Shown here in pieces: positions 10,764-22,013 of a stretch of DNA of 64,000 nucleotides. Position 1 is the stretch's first letter. Every line of letters begins with the position of its first letter. Position numbers and translations under genes: made by a program. The DNA is from Laccaria trichodermophora. Taxonomy: Eukaryota > Basidiomycota > Agaricomycetes > Agaricales > Hydnangiaceae. The stretch covers positions 744,001 through 808,000 of the forward strand of contig JACTVC010000022.1 of assembly GCA_018417955.1 (NCBI GenBank), read 5' to 3'. The notes below the pieces were generated by a model. The model was not told the DNA's origin. It did no database searches and saw nothing but the letters and a program-made list of their open reading frames with translations.

Positions 10764-12628
10764 TGTTGTTGTCAAAAGTTCTTGGTGTCATCGTCATCGC
10801 GAGAAACGGTGACCGGTTCAACTACTACCAGGACCCCTTCACGTATGCAGCCTCCAACACGGAGACCACTGCCCTCGGCGAGGTCAGTCATCCTTGCCTA
10901 CTGTCATGTGAACGATGTATTCATTGGATGGACGCCACTTAGGTTGAGTCCCACAACCTTGGATCCCTTCTTCGTGCCACGTACTTGGACAGCCGCTCAC
11001 CCTCTTACATCGAGGGTGTTCGCTCCGACCTTGTCGACAACAGCGAAGTCAAGGTTCGCGTGAAGGCTGGTGTTGAGGGCACTGTCGTCTTCGACTCCGC
11101 TATCGCCCTCCTCCAAGGCTTGTTCCCTCCCAACCCCAACAACAAGATCGTCCTTGCCAACGAGACGACTGTCGTTGCTCCTCTCGGTGGCTACCAATAC
11201 GTTCCCGGTACGTCTTAGACATTCTTTTGACTTTTCTTATTGAGATTCCTTCACACAGTTGAAACCGTCGAACCTGGCAATGATCGTTCTTTGGAAAGTT
11301 GGACTAACTGCCCCGTATGTTGCATCGTCTAGACTGCGTCGTTTTTCTTACCAACTCATTCCAGAACTTCGACAAACACATTCAAGACTTCTACAAGTCT
11401 GCTGACTTCAAGAAGAAATCGGAGGAGGCTCAGCCGTTCTTCAAGGGCGTCAAGGACTACGTCTTCGGTCGCCCAGCTAACCTGGAAAACATCGTGCGTT
11501 ACTTTTTTGTCTCCCTGCTAACTGGCAACTGAATTCGAAGGAATGTTTATAGTGGAATGTACGGAACCTCTGCTTTCTTGTTCAAACCATTGACTCACAA
11601 TCATGCTCGCCCAGATTTACGATTACATCAACTCTGAGCTGACCCACAACAAGACCTATGCCCACCGTCTTCCTCCCACTTTCATTGAGCAAGCTCGTCA
11701 CTGGGCCAACTACCACGAGCACGGCGTCTTCTCCGACAAGGACATTCACGGCATTGGCAACAGTACGCATTCTCTGTTCTCCATCTTGAGCTTTTCAATG
11801 ATCATCATCGCTTTTAGTCGCTGGTCGCACTCTCCTCCATACAATCCTCACTTCTTTGGAGCGCATCGCATTCAACGGCGACCCTCTGCAATTCATGCTC
11901 GTCGAGACAACCTACCAGCCATTCATCTCCCTGTTCCAACAAACCGGTATTCTTGACGAACATCCTGAACTCAAGGGCTTCCGTGAGTGACGTTAGGCAT
12001 ATTGCTTAGTTTCATTCCTAACGCAAGGAACGCACCTACTCTTTCTTTCCAACAGCCAACTACGCCTCTGCTCTTGCCATTGAGCTCCGTCGTGGCTCTC
12101 CCCCTGACGTCCGTGACTTTGTCCGCTTCAAGTTCAAGAACGGCACCTCCAACTTCCAGGATCTCCATGTCTTTGGCCACCACGCTGACATTCCCGTCAC
12201 CGAGTTCATCTACCGCGCTGAGGTAACCGGACTGCCTTCTTGTGTATCGTCTCTAACGTCGTTTCTAGAACGCCGCCATCACCAGCAACAGGCAATGGAA
12301 GGAAGCTTGTGGCCTCGGCTCTGGCCCTTATGATATCTTGGGCCGTGTTTACGAATCCCAAGGTGGTTTCACCGGCGCATACGTCTTCGTCGGTTTGCTC
12401 GGTCTATTCTTCCTCCACAAGCTTGTCAAGCGTGTCCGTGCTCGTCGCGAGTCTCGTCTCCGACTGGAAGGTGATGAGGTGAGTCAGGTGGTTCCAATCA
12501 ACGACTACGGCGCCATTTTGCGTCCTCGGCCCCAGCGCCCCGTTGATCCCCTCAGCATTGATGACGGTATGGGCGAGCGCCTTGTGCTTTCAGCCTACTA
12601 CCCAGATGCCCCCAGGTGGATCTTCTAA
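10764..12628 (+). CDS. Membrane-anchored histidine-phosphatase-fold protein with altered catalytic motif
   Basis: Clear relative of the histidine acid phosphatase / phosphoglycerate-mutase-like superfamily, about 440 residues in at least seven exons (first 10764-10882, second from 10942). The N-terminal strand reads GVIVIARNGDRFNYYQDP: the superfamily motif is R-H-G-x-R and here the phospho-accepting His is Asn (RNGDR, residues 14-18). Later conserved blocks follow: TETTALGEVESHNLGSLLR, LPPTFIEQARHWANYHEHGV, FNGDPLQFMLVETTYQPF, FKNGTSNFQDLHVFGHHADI. The usual C-terminal H-D pair is represented by HHAD. Near the C-terminus GGFTGAYVFVGLLGLFFLHK is a membrane helix followed by a basic KRVRARRESR stop-transfer segment and a cytosolic tail. 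No clear signal peptide is seen. It is probably not an ordinary phosphatase; fold assignment is firm, activity unknown. Confidence 0.8.
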
Positions 12629-14750
12629 GCTGAACAGGGTGCCGTAGTTGTTGGAATAATGCCCTTTGCCGATCTGGATTGGCTATATATTGCTTACACG
12701 CTGGGTCTTTTCCAGAGGCTCTCCGTTCCCGTAGGGGATAAGACAAGACTGGTTTAACCGCTCGACACGCAGAGGTGCCCTCTCGGGGCACTCCGTCTCT
12801 TGCCTTGCTTTCTTGATTGCTCGCACTATTATTCATTTCATTGATTACATGTAGTACAATCATCGCTGGCTCCATTGCACTTTCAACCAGTATTTAAGTT
12901 AGCTTCTAAGTCTTGTACTTCAACGTAAAAATGCATCCCTTAGTGATGTTGAACCATAAACCCCGTCCTTATCGAAGTCCTCTCAAACTTGAGCCATTTA
13001 CAGAAATCTGCCCATGGTCAGGAACTCATTATCCTTCAGCACTTCAGTTGCATTCCGAACTCCAACTTCAGTAGCGATGTGTGAGGGCAGTGGCGATGTG
13101 GATGGTACTGGTTCACAGTCTGACCTGAGTAGCAACGAGTTGGATAGTATTTCTTAGCTTTAGCATACATTCTGGAGGCCTGATAGTTCCACCGCGACGT
13201 CTCTCTTTGACCCTCTCAAAACCCTCACCCCTAACGATAGCAACATGCCAAGCCATCGGAATGCACAAGCTCAAGTAACCTCGTCACCACTCCGCTAGTT
13301 CAAGTCCATGTATAACCCTCGCAACCTTAAGGTAAGCTCCAGGGAAGGCTGAGCCAGAAAACGCGATTTTGGGTGAGGGAGTGGCAGGGATGTGGGACCG
13401 GGTTCTGGCGCACGATCCAGGCCATTTTGAAGGTAAGGGTCCGCATCTTGTTTGAAGGATAAAACACGACGTCGAAGGCTACGAGCTGCTTAAGAAGATA
13501 GTAGTCACTTAGACACAGATTCACAAAGAGAAGGCGAAGGGGAAACATACAGCTTCGCTCATGCGTCAGCGGCCCCGCTTCTTTATTGATTCGCTTGAGA
13601 AAGGAGGCTGTCCCCGTCTGAGTGGAAAGCCCTTGAACCACGGAAAGCCCGTGAGTTTGGTGACATGGAACCGTTGCTAAAGCGATGTCAGAGGTTTTGA
13701 AAAGAAGGCATAGAGGGACTTACAGATAATTGGCCTCTCAAGCCCATCTCTGTGGCCTTTCGGTGCGAGTAGAGATTTGTGTTCTCGGGAAACTGGATCC
13801 TTCCCGGCCAAACTTTCGCCGTCGACACGTTGAATCCGATGTTGAACTAATGATATACCTTCTGGTACTTCACGCCAGCCACGTCGTTCTTCGAGCAGTT
13901 TTCACCACTCTAGTGTATTGCTATTTCCTAATTTCGACATGGGGATGTACAAGGGCCTTGTTGTAGTCTTCCTGAGAACTGTCTTTCCTGTAATCAGTAG
14001 TGACCATGACGAACCGAGGACGACGCTCGTGTTCGAAAAGATTATTAGGCGTACCTGTGCCCTCAAAGCGCGAAAACCCTTCATTGAAATGGTAAGGAAG
14101 CCGACTGTTTCCCATCGCTAGCTTTGTTGGAGCCCTACTCGGCTTGTCTAGGTCCTAAGAAATGGAGAGCAACTGAACAGTCTGAACTCGAGGTCACTTC
14201 CAAGGCTGACAGCCTGAAGCCGACAAAATACATTCATGGTTTGACTTGGATTGCTCAAGCGCGGACATCGATTGAAACTGAAAACAGAGCTGAATTCAAT
14301 TCACATTTCGAAAGTAATGACAGGACTTACGTGTTCGGTACCCTTTTCCACTTCATGTAACTCTCATGTTGGCTTTTACGGCAAAAATCCCCTTTTTCTT
14401 TCCACCCCGACGCAGAGCCTAACAGGCCTTTATCTTGCTTGGTTCTTGAACAAGTTCAACGTGAATCCTTGTTGGTGAATGACTTGTTTGGGCAGGTCGT
14501 CAAAGTACAACCAAGTTAGGGAGAACGAAAGCCGCTATCAGCCGCTAACCGACACCACTCCCAACTTAACCATTTCTGACGGATCAGTTGGGGGCGGGCT
14601 GTGCACTGAACCACCGTCCGCATGGTCGTCAAGATGGTCGTGATGTATCTTTGATTTCCAATTGTGCGTTGCCTTCTACTTACCTTCTCGGTGCGTCTTG
14701 ATTCAGCACAGTCCTCTCTTTAGACCCACATTCATCTCTACTCTTCAATC
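12629..14750. other. Gene-poor region with unrecognised possible exons
   Basis: After the phosphatase-like gene comes about 700 bp with no coding signal. On the minus strand, 14115-13924, about 13820-13730 and 13500-13290 read as plausible exons (fragments such as RPRFVMVTTDYRKDSSQEDY, GFNVSTAKVWPGRIQFPENT and KIAFSGSAFPGAYLKVARVI) with intron-like gaps, but the joins keep no common frame that I could establish and no family is recognisable. Either an unfamiliar spliced gene or a decayed one. Confidence 0.3.
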
Positions 14751-14760
14751 TTAATAACGA

Positions 14761-15187
14761 TGTCATCGACTGGCGATTGTTGTGGTTGTTGTTTTCTATG
14801 TTGTTCATGTTTCTGTGAGTAGAGTCTGCTTTGTGTGCTTAGAGAGAACGTGCTGACGACTACCTATTCATTAGCTATCTGTGGGCACAGTGGTCTCCTA
14901 AGATTGTGTTTTTTCAGTACGTTTGCAGGCCCTCAAGGCGGATTCTAAGTCTGCTTAGCACCGTGATAGTTCCCTGCTGCTGCCGCAAGGATGCGAGTAA
15001 CGAGGAAGGGTCAGAGGGCGATGCGTATTCAGGGGACAGGCAGATGTACGAGGATCGTCACCGAGAGGCGGCTCTCTTCCAAAGCCAGCCGATAGCGGCA
15101 AACGACATGAAAACGAGCACGGACCTCAGTTCGAATCCAAATGCGACTGGGAATATTCGGGACAAATCTTTAATCAGATGTGAGTGA
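14761..15187 (+). CDS. Small Cys-rich hypothetical protein
   Basis: A first exon from the ATG at 14761 encodes the Cys-rich stretch DCCGCCFLCCSCF, followed by GTGAGT. A downstream open frame (14906-15187) contains LLSTVIVPCCCRKDASNEEG and a polar tail with DRQMYEDRHREAALFQSQPI. The Cys clusters next to a short hydrophobic stretch would suit palmitoylation at a membrane, a common feature of small fungal Cys-rich proteins. I could not find a splice junction that joins the two parts in one frame, so the structure shown is tentative. The frame may continue past 15187 through one more intron (possible last exon near 15238-15299, QYRTEFDYDGVARP). Function unknown. Confidence 0.35.
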
Positions 15188-15424
15188 CTGTGGCTATTTT
15201 TACAGCAGCTTCTTGACTGTCGTTGCTCACACCAGGACAATACCATATATTCCGTCAGTACAGAACTGAATTCGATTACGACGGGGTGGCCAGACCTTAA
15301 AAATACCCTAAAACGACACCTTTGTGAAATACCATACTCCTAGTGTAGAAATCCTCCATCATGCGTGATACTGAGTTTTGGACGGAAAGGACGCGTACAC
15401 CAGAATCTAACTGCACGATGACGG

Positions 15425-17089
15425 TCAGATGCTGACTCCATTGTCTGGTTTCTGATGAAACCTCGAGTCGTAAATGTCATTCGGTTGTTCGATACGAAAA
15501 CGAAGGTTGTGTTGCGAAACAATATCCAGAAATTCATTCGCTGCTCTCAGCAACCTATTCCTTAGCTGCTCATCAACAGCTTTCCGGTAATGGAGGGTGG
15601 CAGATTTTAGCCGAGCAGGACCTTCGTAATTCGATCCCCGAATCGACAGCAAGGGAAAAAAACTTTCCGGGAAGGCACTTGGGTTGGCGCTGGTATCAAC
15701 AACCTTGATGGTTCGTAATTTTGGTAGAATGGGCTCAGTAGCGTTCACTACCCATGTAAGTATCTGATCTGGGGCATTTGTGTAAATGGAGAGATGCTTC
15801 ACGCCTGAGGCCTCCCGCAATATATCCTCAAAGTCCACACTGGATATGGAGGAGTAGTTCAGCGTTAATTTGCGGAGTGATGGCGAGCGACGGAGAAATT
15901 CCACGAAGGGCTCATGATCCCAGGGTGGCTCCACCGTTAGCGTGTTTTTGAGTCGGAGTTCCAGCCTTGATAAGGATGGAAGTGACAACGCACTGAACAT
16001 TCCTCCGAGGCCAACTGGCGCGGGAAAAATCGACTGTTCCAAAGTTATCTGGAGACAAGTTAACTGTGAAAGGGTGGTATCAGGAAGGACAGGCCAGCTT
16101 GCAAAGGATGAGTTGCAACGAATAATGCATTCCTTGAGATTGGACATTAATCTCATTGCGAGAAAGCAACTCTCGAATGAAGCAGTACTCTCTCCACCTT
16201 GATGAACTTCGAAGAACGTTAGGCTCAGAAATGGTAAATTCCAGAACTTAATGACAGCAGCCCCAGCGTGGTCCAAGGCGAGAGATGATAATTTCGGAGC
16301 GAATTTGAAGAGGTTTATAGCCATTCGGACTGGCCACGATCCTCGAACAGTGTTGATTGAGAGGCTGCGCAGCTGAGATAAATTGTTTCTTATCGGGAGG
16401 AATGCCTGCCACGCGAAATCGTAGGGGAGGAGCATAAAGAAAGCATCCACCCATCGGTTTGATTGCTCAACAAGTGAATCGAAAGCAGGCCTCTCCCAGT
16501 GAACTGAAGGATATGGTCCCTGAACATTCTTCGCCTCGATAAATGCCACTGTCAGCGGAAGAGTACATGATCGTTCAATCCACATATCGACTAGGTTTGC
16601 ATGAGAGGGTTTCGGAAAGGACCATACCAGCCGTATTGAAGTCCACAGGGCGGGAGTGGAAATTGCGATAACCCGCCACCAGCCGCATACATGGGTGAGG
16701 AGCAGGGGGCCGGACTTTGGGTCAAAAGTATCGCGGATGGTAGGGGCAAGGGTCCGCTTCAACCCTTTCGAGCAATGCATGAAAATTTCGGCCCATAGCT
16801 CAGGAGGAAGCCGCCTGCAGGGGGCGACTAAGGCGAGGTGCTCGGTTGTGTAAGCTTGAAGTGCATCACGGGTCTGGTTCAGACTGCTCAGGTGAGCTTC
16901 TGTTTCGCTGATCTCCTGATCGAGGAGCGATAGGTTCGTTTGCGCGGTCGAGAGCGATTCTTGTACCGCTTGGATTTGATCAGGTGAGGGAATGGCATTG
17001 GAAGCTAAGATTTCGGGCACGGGGGAAGGAGGGATCCAATCTGTCTCTGTCGAGGCCAATGTGCATTGGTAACACATGACTCTTTCCAT
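15425..17089 (-). CDS. F-box protein with N-terminal coiled coil and LRR-like body
   Basis: Single open frame of 554 residues. After MERVMCYQCTLAST (a Cys pair common at the start of this mushroom family) comes a predicted coiled coil of about 45 residues (QAVQESLSTAQTNLSLLDQE onward), then the F-box around residues 88-110 (PCRRLPPELWAEIFMHC), directly followed by ACGWWR-type sequence (LTHVCGWWRVIAISTPALW), the standard arrangement in agaricomycete F-box expansions. The rest is leucine-rich with irregular repeats (LPSLSRLELRLKNT, SPSLRKLTLNYSSISS, VKHLSIYTNAP), consistent with a substrate-binding leucine-rich body. F-box proteins link targets to an SCF ubiquitin ligase through Skp1. A further exon upstream (about 17397-17242, ending at a GTAAGT donor) could add an N-terminus, but no frame-compatible acceptor is obvious. 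The substrate is unknown. Confidence 0.85.
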   Translation of the reverse strand: MERVMCYQCTLASTETDWIPPSPVPEILASNAIPSPDQIQAVQESLSTAQTNLSLLDQEISETEAHLSSLNQTRDALQAYTTEHLALVAPCRRLPPELWAEIFMHCSKGLKRTLAPTIRDTFDPKSGPLLLTHVCGWWRVIAISTPALWTSIRLVWSFPKPSHANLVDMWIERSCTLPLTVAFIEAKNVQGPYPSVHWERPAFDSLVEQSNRWVDAFFMLLPYDFAWQAFLPIRNNLSQLRSLSINTVRGSWPVRMAINLFKFAPKLSSLALDHAGAAVIKFWNLPFLSLTFFEVHQGGESTASFESCFLAMRLMSNLKECIIRCNSSFASWPVLPDTTLSQLTCLQITLEQSIFPAPVGLGGMFSALSLPSLSRLELRLKNTLTVEPPWDHEPFVEFLRRSPSLRKLTLNYSSISSVDFEDILREASGVKHLSIYTNAPDQILTWVVNATEPILPKLRTIKVVDTSANPSAFPESFFPLLSIRGSNYEGPARLKSATLHYRKAVDEQLRNRLLRAANEFLDIVSQHNLRFRIEQPNDIYDSRFHQKPDNGVSI

Positions 17090-17399
17090 TGAAATTGTGC
17101 TGTACTCGAAACTCTTGCTCGAAAACTACGGGGAGAGGACTCTTCAGAAGGAGGCTTTGTGAGGGTTCCTGATACAAAATTCCTAAAGCGGAAACTGTGG
17201 GCAACACTTTTCAAGTCGAATAAACGGGATTCCAACTTACTGGTAATCTGTGGTAGACGATGTGGTAGGTTGGTGGCAGGCTGGCGACATGGCAGGTGAG
17301 ATGTTGGAGGCTGTGCCCCAACAAATGTTTGCACCGTGCACAAGCTCCGAACCAGACTCCCTTCTAGGACCTCCTTAAGTTCAGGATCGGGCGGCACGT

Positions 17400-18760
17400 C
17401 ATTCTAGTCAACTTCTATGGCAATGAGGTTGGGGTTTTGAAGATCAAGAACTCGCTCTGAAAATGCGGGTGCCGAAGGATAACGAGGATGATGCCATAAA
17501 ACGAATGCACACGAGGTAGTCACGACGAGGTCAGAAAATGCTGGAGCACGGAGGGCATCCTAAGCCACATCGGCTCTTCCTGTGGGCACCAGCACCATTT
17601 GCTTCTCGGACGACTGCGCTCTCACTGAACTTCGTGGTAAGAAGATCGATTGGAGAACCTCCTAGGGCAATGTAATCGGATGTAGGTACGTTTCGATCTA
17701 AGTATATACGGATTCCGTATAGCCTGACCTATTTTGCAGGCACCAATATTGCGGAGAGCGGCGAGTTCATCTTGAAAAAATGTATCCCGATCATATGGGG
17801 CCATTTTCCTCAAGTACCAAAGTAACTGCCTCTCGTTACTCCAGGGCATCATCAAGGCTGACGAGCTGCGACGCCTGACAATACTCGAAGCGAGCGGCCC
17901 GGGCTGGCAGTCACACAGTCTCTCCTTACAAGGAAGAACGGCACCAGCGCTGACGTGACTATCGGTTGTCCTGACATGATGCCCTTCCTAAAAGCAAAAG
18001 ACTTCCATAGAGTTGGCGTACAATTGCGATTATGGCGCCTACTCTGCTTCGTGCAGTTCTGGTTTGGCTATGATTGAAATGTAGGAAAAGTGTCGTTCTG
18101 CTTCTCACTGGTGGATCAGGCCACTGGCAGGTTACCGATTGAACGCACGTCAACATACAATTCCCCACGACCTGCCTGGACGAACCCATGCCCATGTTTG
18201 TAACATCCTCCAGTCAACGTCGCGGCAATGGGCTCTTTTCACCCCCTCTTCTTGTCTCTGCGTATAAGTCAGGATGTCCGCCTCTAGACCCCCGGGCGGA
18301 GCGCCTTTATCTTCTCCGACGCTCAGTTTGACAGGGCAGAATCAAGTAATTATCCTGCGGCAGGGCAACAAATGATAACGCCGTTGAAAGGGCATACCGA
18401 TTCGATGCTGGAGGTAGTTGAAAGGGGTGGCTATGTTAGGTTCTCGTTAGCGTTTGTGAAGGCCCCATGGACGAGAGAAATGCTGGGAGTGTCATGGAGA
18501 TGGACGGCGAAAGCGCTGCGCATCGGAGTGACGCGTTCAACTTGGTCAACGTGGGGAAGGTACTACGTAACTTGAAGAGCTTCGACGGCCTTTTGTCCAT
18601 TGGAACTTCATGTCTACCGTCAAATCAGTCTACTTGACAGTAGGGGATGCTGTGATATCCATCGGTGTTTTCTGAATGGTGTTGATCTTAACTTGAAATA
18701 TCGAATTTAACAAACAACGTTCAAAATATGAGATGGGCTCTTGTTCCCTAAGTATGGACT
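17400..18760. other. Region without a supportable gene
   Basis: Only short frames without motifs (about 17622-17855 minus and 18372-18575 plus are the longest). No repeats or RNA genes seen. It separates the F-box gene from the BTB family. Confidence 0.5.
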
Positions 18761-18765
18761 TGTCA

Positions 18766-19679
18766 TCAAACAGCATCCATCCCCTTCAATTCAACCTCAA
18801 ATACCGACCGGATCAATTCATGTGCCTTCCGAACTTCTTTAACCTCCGTGATGCAACAGGTTGTTCTGACGGGATCCCCGTAATCGCAAGATGTCTGATG
18901 GTTCCCGCCACGCCCACATTGCGCCGGTGGAGTTATTTGCTTTTGAACAAAAAACAACTTTGCAATTGTCTCCCAGTCAAGGACGTCGATTTCCTGGAGG
19001 CTGAGGTTCTGCACTCCTACGAGTCCTTCATACCCACTCAGCAACCAGCTTTGCACCCTTTCTTGTTTTGCGAGGACGACCTTTTCCAATGAAGTCATTT
19101 GCATCGAGTCTAAACGTGCGATTGCGTAACGACGGATCTTCAAAGTTGGTATGATGATTTGGAAGCCACGCCAAATAAAAATTGGAGTTGACGAACATCA
19201 TTGAAATCCCACATAGTGGCCAGATGAAGAGCTGCAATTAACCCATCTCGAGGAACGTCAGGATCCCCTAGTCCTCTTTCCAGCCAAGTCATTTTTGTGC
19301 CACAAGTCGGCAAAGTTCAACTTTCAACACTCACATGGGATACATTAAATGTAAGAGACTCCGGAAATCGCCTTTCTTTATTCCCTCTAGGATAATGGGC
19401 GTTTCGTCACTTTGACCTTCTTTTTCTTTTTCAAGAACCGACGGTAGGGTAAACATCGTGGCAAATACACCGGATCCAGTTTCAAATCCACGACGTGGAA
19501 CTTTAAACAGTGTACCCTCAACCTATCATAGTAATGAGTATGAGACCCAGAGGTTAACATCTCAGCAATCCTACCCGGAAGACAACAAACTCTTGATAGA
19601 ACGTGCCATCGCGTTGCAACCCCATGTCCTTACCTTCAGCCACTGGTTCATGCGACTTGGTCTCTTGATCGGCGGCCAT
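18766..19679 (-). CDS. BTB/POZ domain protein, family copy 1
   Basis: Four exons on the minus strand. Exon 1 (19679-19575) starts MAADQETKSHEPVAEGKD and contains the first BTB strand (DGTFYQEFVVFR). Exon 2 (from 19522) continues VEGTLFKVPRRGFETGSGVF, then the acidic loop and the BTB end (FRSLLHLMYPM). Exon 3 gives DGLIAALHLATMWDFNDVRQ. Exon 4 (about 19143-18766) is the helical C-terminal part (KIRRYAIARLDS, VDVLDW-type ETIAKLF) ending GMDAV. The V-x-TLF-VPR-x-F pattern and later YP-x motif are those of mushroom BTB proteins. BTB domains mediate dimerisation and often docking to Cul3; whether this family does so is not known. Its closest relatives are the BTB genes at 24.7-31.0 kb, on the same strand with the same exon plan. 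Confidence 0.8.
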
Positions 19680-19699
19680 CGGCTTAATCTTGGTCAAGG

Positions 19700-20520
19700 C
19701 GAATTGTGAGGTCGTCTCTCGTGCGTAGTGGGGGTGAGAGTGAATCTCTTGAGCGCTTGAGCCACGATCCCAGTTGCGTTATGTAATCCTAGTGGGCGTT
19801 TTTCTCGAAGAACACTGGGAAAGTAAAAGCATGCATCCACTGGAAGTCGATCCCAAACTTCTGCGGTGTCGGTGGTTGCGTGCTAGTTGCATACACTCCG
19901 AAGCTCGCCTTGTTAAGGTCAAAGTAAGCGGCGGCGCAACTACGGAGCAACAGATTTCGGCATAGTTCAGTGTATTCAGCAGCTAGTTTCGCGATACGAA
20001 GCAGCAAAAACCAATAAATTACTTACCAGTGACGCCGCAATGGTGAATTCAAGGTATTCCACCGCTCTTGTCGGTGGTGGAGACGGTAGAAATCAATCAA
20101 TATGTCTTGGACCTGAGGCTGGAGTACTTCCAAATGAAGAAAATGTGGTTTTATGACAGATAGAAAAAAGGAACTCGGAGAGTCGGAGTTCTTTTGATTG
20201 CAAATATATCATCCTACATATTAGTTGAATTTCCGATGAAGAGGACTTGGGCGTTGTAACATGACAGCTTACTTGCGCTTCATTAGCTGACCGGAAGTGT
20301 GCATCAACCAAACTCATCTCGCTAATAAATCGTGATAGTATAACTTGAGGTTGCAAGGGAAAATTCACAGTGATTTTGAAGCAGGATGGTTTGGCGTCGA
20401 CTCGGAGGTCATTAAGCAAAGGAATAAAAATAATCGCCCACGAGATCAAAGAATTAGGTAAGCATTAAATAGCTTAGCACCAGCTTTGAGCCTGGAAGGT
20501 TCCTCCAGGCAGATCCTCCT
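19700..20520. other. Region without a supportable gene
   Basis: Upstream of BTB copy 1 and the Erv-type gene, so it probably holds both promoters. A 118-codon minus-strand frame at 20093-20449 has no motif I recognise. Confidence 0.45.
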
Positions 20521-20525
20521 CCAAC

Positions 20526-21500
20526 ATGATATCCAGGTTTGCGAAATCGCTATTTGCAGTTATATTCGTCATGGTAAGTTGTCCATAACACTTTACCGCA
20601 CCCTCAATGATAAATATCAACAGTCCTTGCTGGCTTTTCTAGCGCTCATGCACCCACCTTCGCGATCGTACATCGACCCATGGACGGACCAGATTTTTGG
20701 GGAAGGGGGGATGGAAAAGATGCTACATCCAAGCCTCTCTTCGAAACCTTCAATTGGCACTGTCAAGGGAGGGGTCATTATGGCGAAATTGGGGAACGAG
20801 ACCGCGAAGTATGTGCACATGGTTTTTTTGTTATTGGGTTCGGGCTCTGATTGTTGAATCAATTCTAACAGAGCTGCGTTGGGGCGCGCTACGTGGAAAC
20901 TCATGTGAGTGCATTTGCGCCCAGCCGTTGGAACGACGACGTACTGACACCTACGAGTTAGGCATACCATGACACTACGATTTCCCGAGGTCATTTCCTT
21001 AGGCCCACGATGTTTTTTTGTGTTGACGTGTTCATGCCCAGCATCCAACTTTGGATGAGCGAGAAGCTCTCAGCTCATATTTCTATCTAACTTCAAGGCT
21101 ATACCCATGCGGAGAATGTGCATCGGAATTCCAGGAACTGCTGAAGAAATACCCGCCACAAGTACGATGTCACCATTCTCTCTCGTTCTCACTCATATCT
21201 AATGATGACTCCGTGACGGTAGACTTCCTCCCGACTAGCAGCCTCATCATGGTATGACCTCTCATTCATCAAAGTACCTGGACTCGTTGATCGCCTCTTC
21301 CTAGGCTGTGCGCCGTCCACAACGAAGTCAACGCCCGTTTGAAGAAGCCCGAGTTTGATTGTGCCCACCTTGATGACGAGTACGACTGTGGCTGCGGCGA
21401 CGCGCCAGTGAAGAAGAAAGTAGCTTCAACAAGCGACTTGGAGCGGGATCCTTCAAAGGATGATATCACAGGAGTGGATATGATTCGGGGTGGAAGATAG
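20526..21500 (+). CDS. ERV2: Erv-type FAD-linked sulfhydryl oxidase (ERV2-like)
   Basis: Predicted to form disulfides in the secretory pathway, passing electrons from a Cys pair to FAD and oxygen. Six exons splice cleanly. Exon 1 is 20526-20573 (MISRFAKSLFAVIFVM), joined to SLLAFLALMHPPSRS, giving a hydrophobic signal anchor and thus an ER-luminal catalytic domain, as in yeast Erv2 and unlike mitochondrial Erv1. The FAD-binding helices follow: AALGRATWKLMHTMTLRFPE, the catalytic CxxC in SRLYPCGECASEFQELLKK, then the HN-x-x-N motif in WLCAVHNEVNARLKKPEFDC. The tail DYDCGCGDAP supplies a CxC, probably the shuttle pair, before a Lys/Ser-rich end. About 210 residues, normal for the family. The next gene (22014) is convergent. 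Confidence 0.93.
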
Positions 21501-22013
21501 CTTGCTTCTGAGAGGGTTTGATTTGCTTTGTAGGTCTTTGAATTGCACTCCGTTAGACGACCGGTTTTTGATATGTTTGTACAGATTCAGGTGTAATATA
21601 TGTGTACATGATAAGCCTTCGCATTGCCTCCGTTGGAGCGCAAGATGTTGAGCGTATGCTCTATACACCGTCTCCGGACCTTCGTTCCCTTGCAGAGAAT
21701 TCACGCCCATATCCACCATGAACTTTCGAGACAAGATTGGGTTCCATCACCAGCATGTCTACCTGCAGATAGTCAGAACAGTACTCTCCCGATCTCTTCA
21801 ACGATCGGAAATCGTTTCCTGGCTGCTGAGTGCTCATTTGATATGGAGGAGACACGACAAGAGAGCAAACTGGAGGAGAGTATATTATATGTACAAGATA
21901 TATACAAGTGAGCGGGGTATGTATGTAGGTTGACTAGTAATACAGTATGATGAAGTGCGGTGTGATGAGTGGGGTTAAATAGATAGCTAGCAAGGAACGG
22001 CAGAATGAATAAC
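21501..22013. other. Shared 3' region of two convergent genes
   Basis: AT-rich stretch between the stop of the Erv-type oxidase and the stop of the DUF2828 gene; it should hold both polyadenylation regions. Open frames here are short and motif-free. Confidence 0.5.

Noticed and set aside
13290..13500. Fragment resembling an AA9 lytic polysaccharide monooxygenase exon
   Set aside because: Only a short PATPSPKIAF...FPGAY stretch is similar; the catalytic His residues and surrounding exons are not found.
15120..15150. GTTCGAATCC, resembling a tRNA T-loop
   Set aside because: No matching acceptor stem, D arm or anticodon arm around it; it lies inside a coding-like frame.
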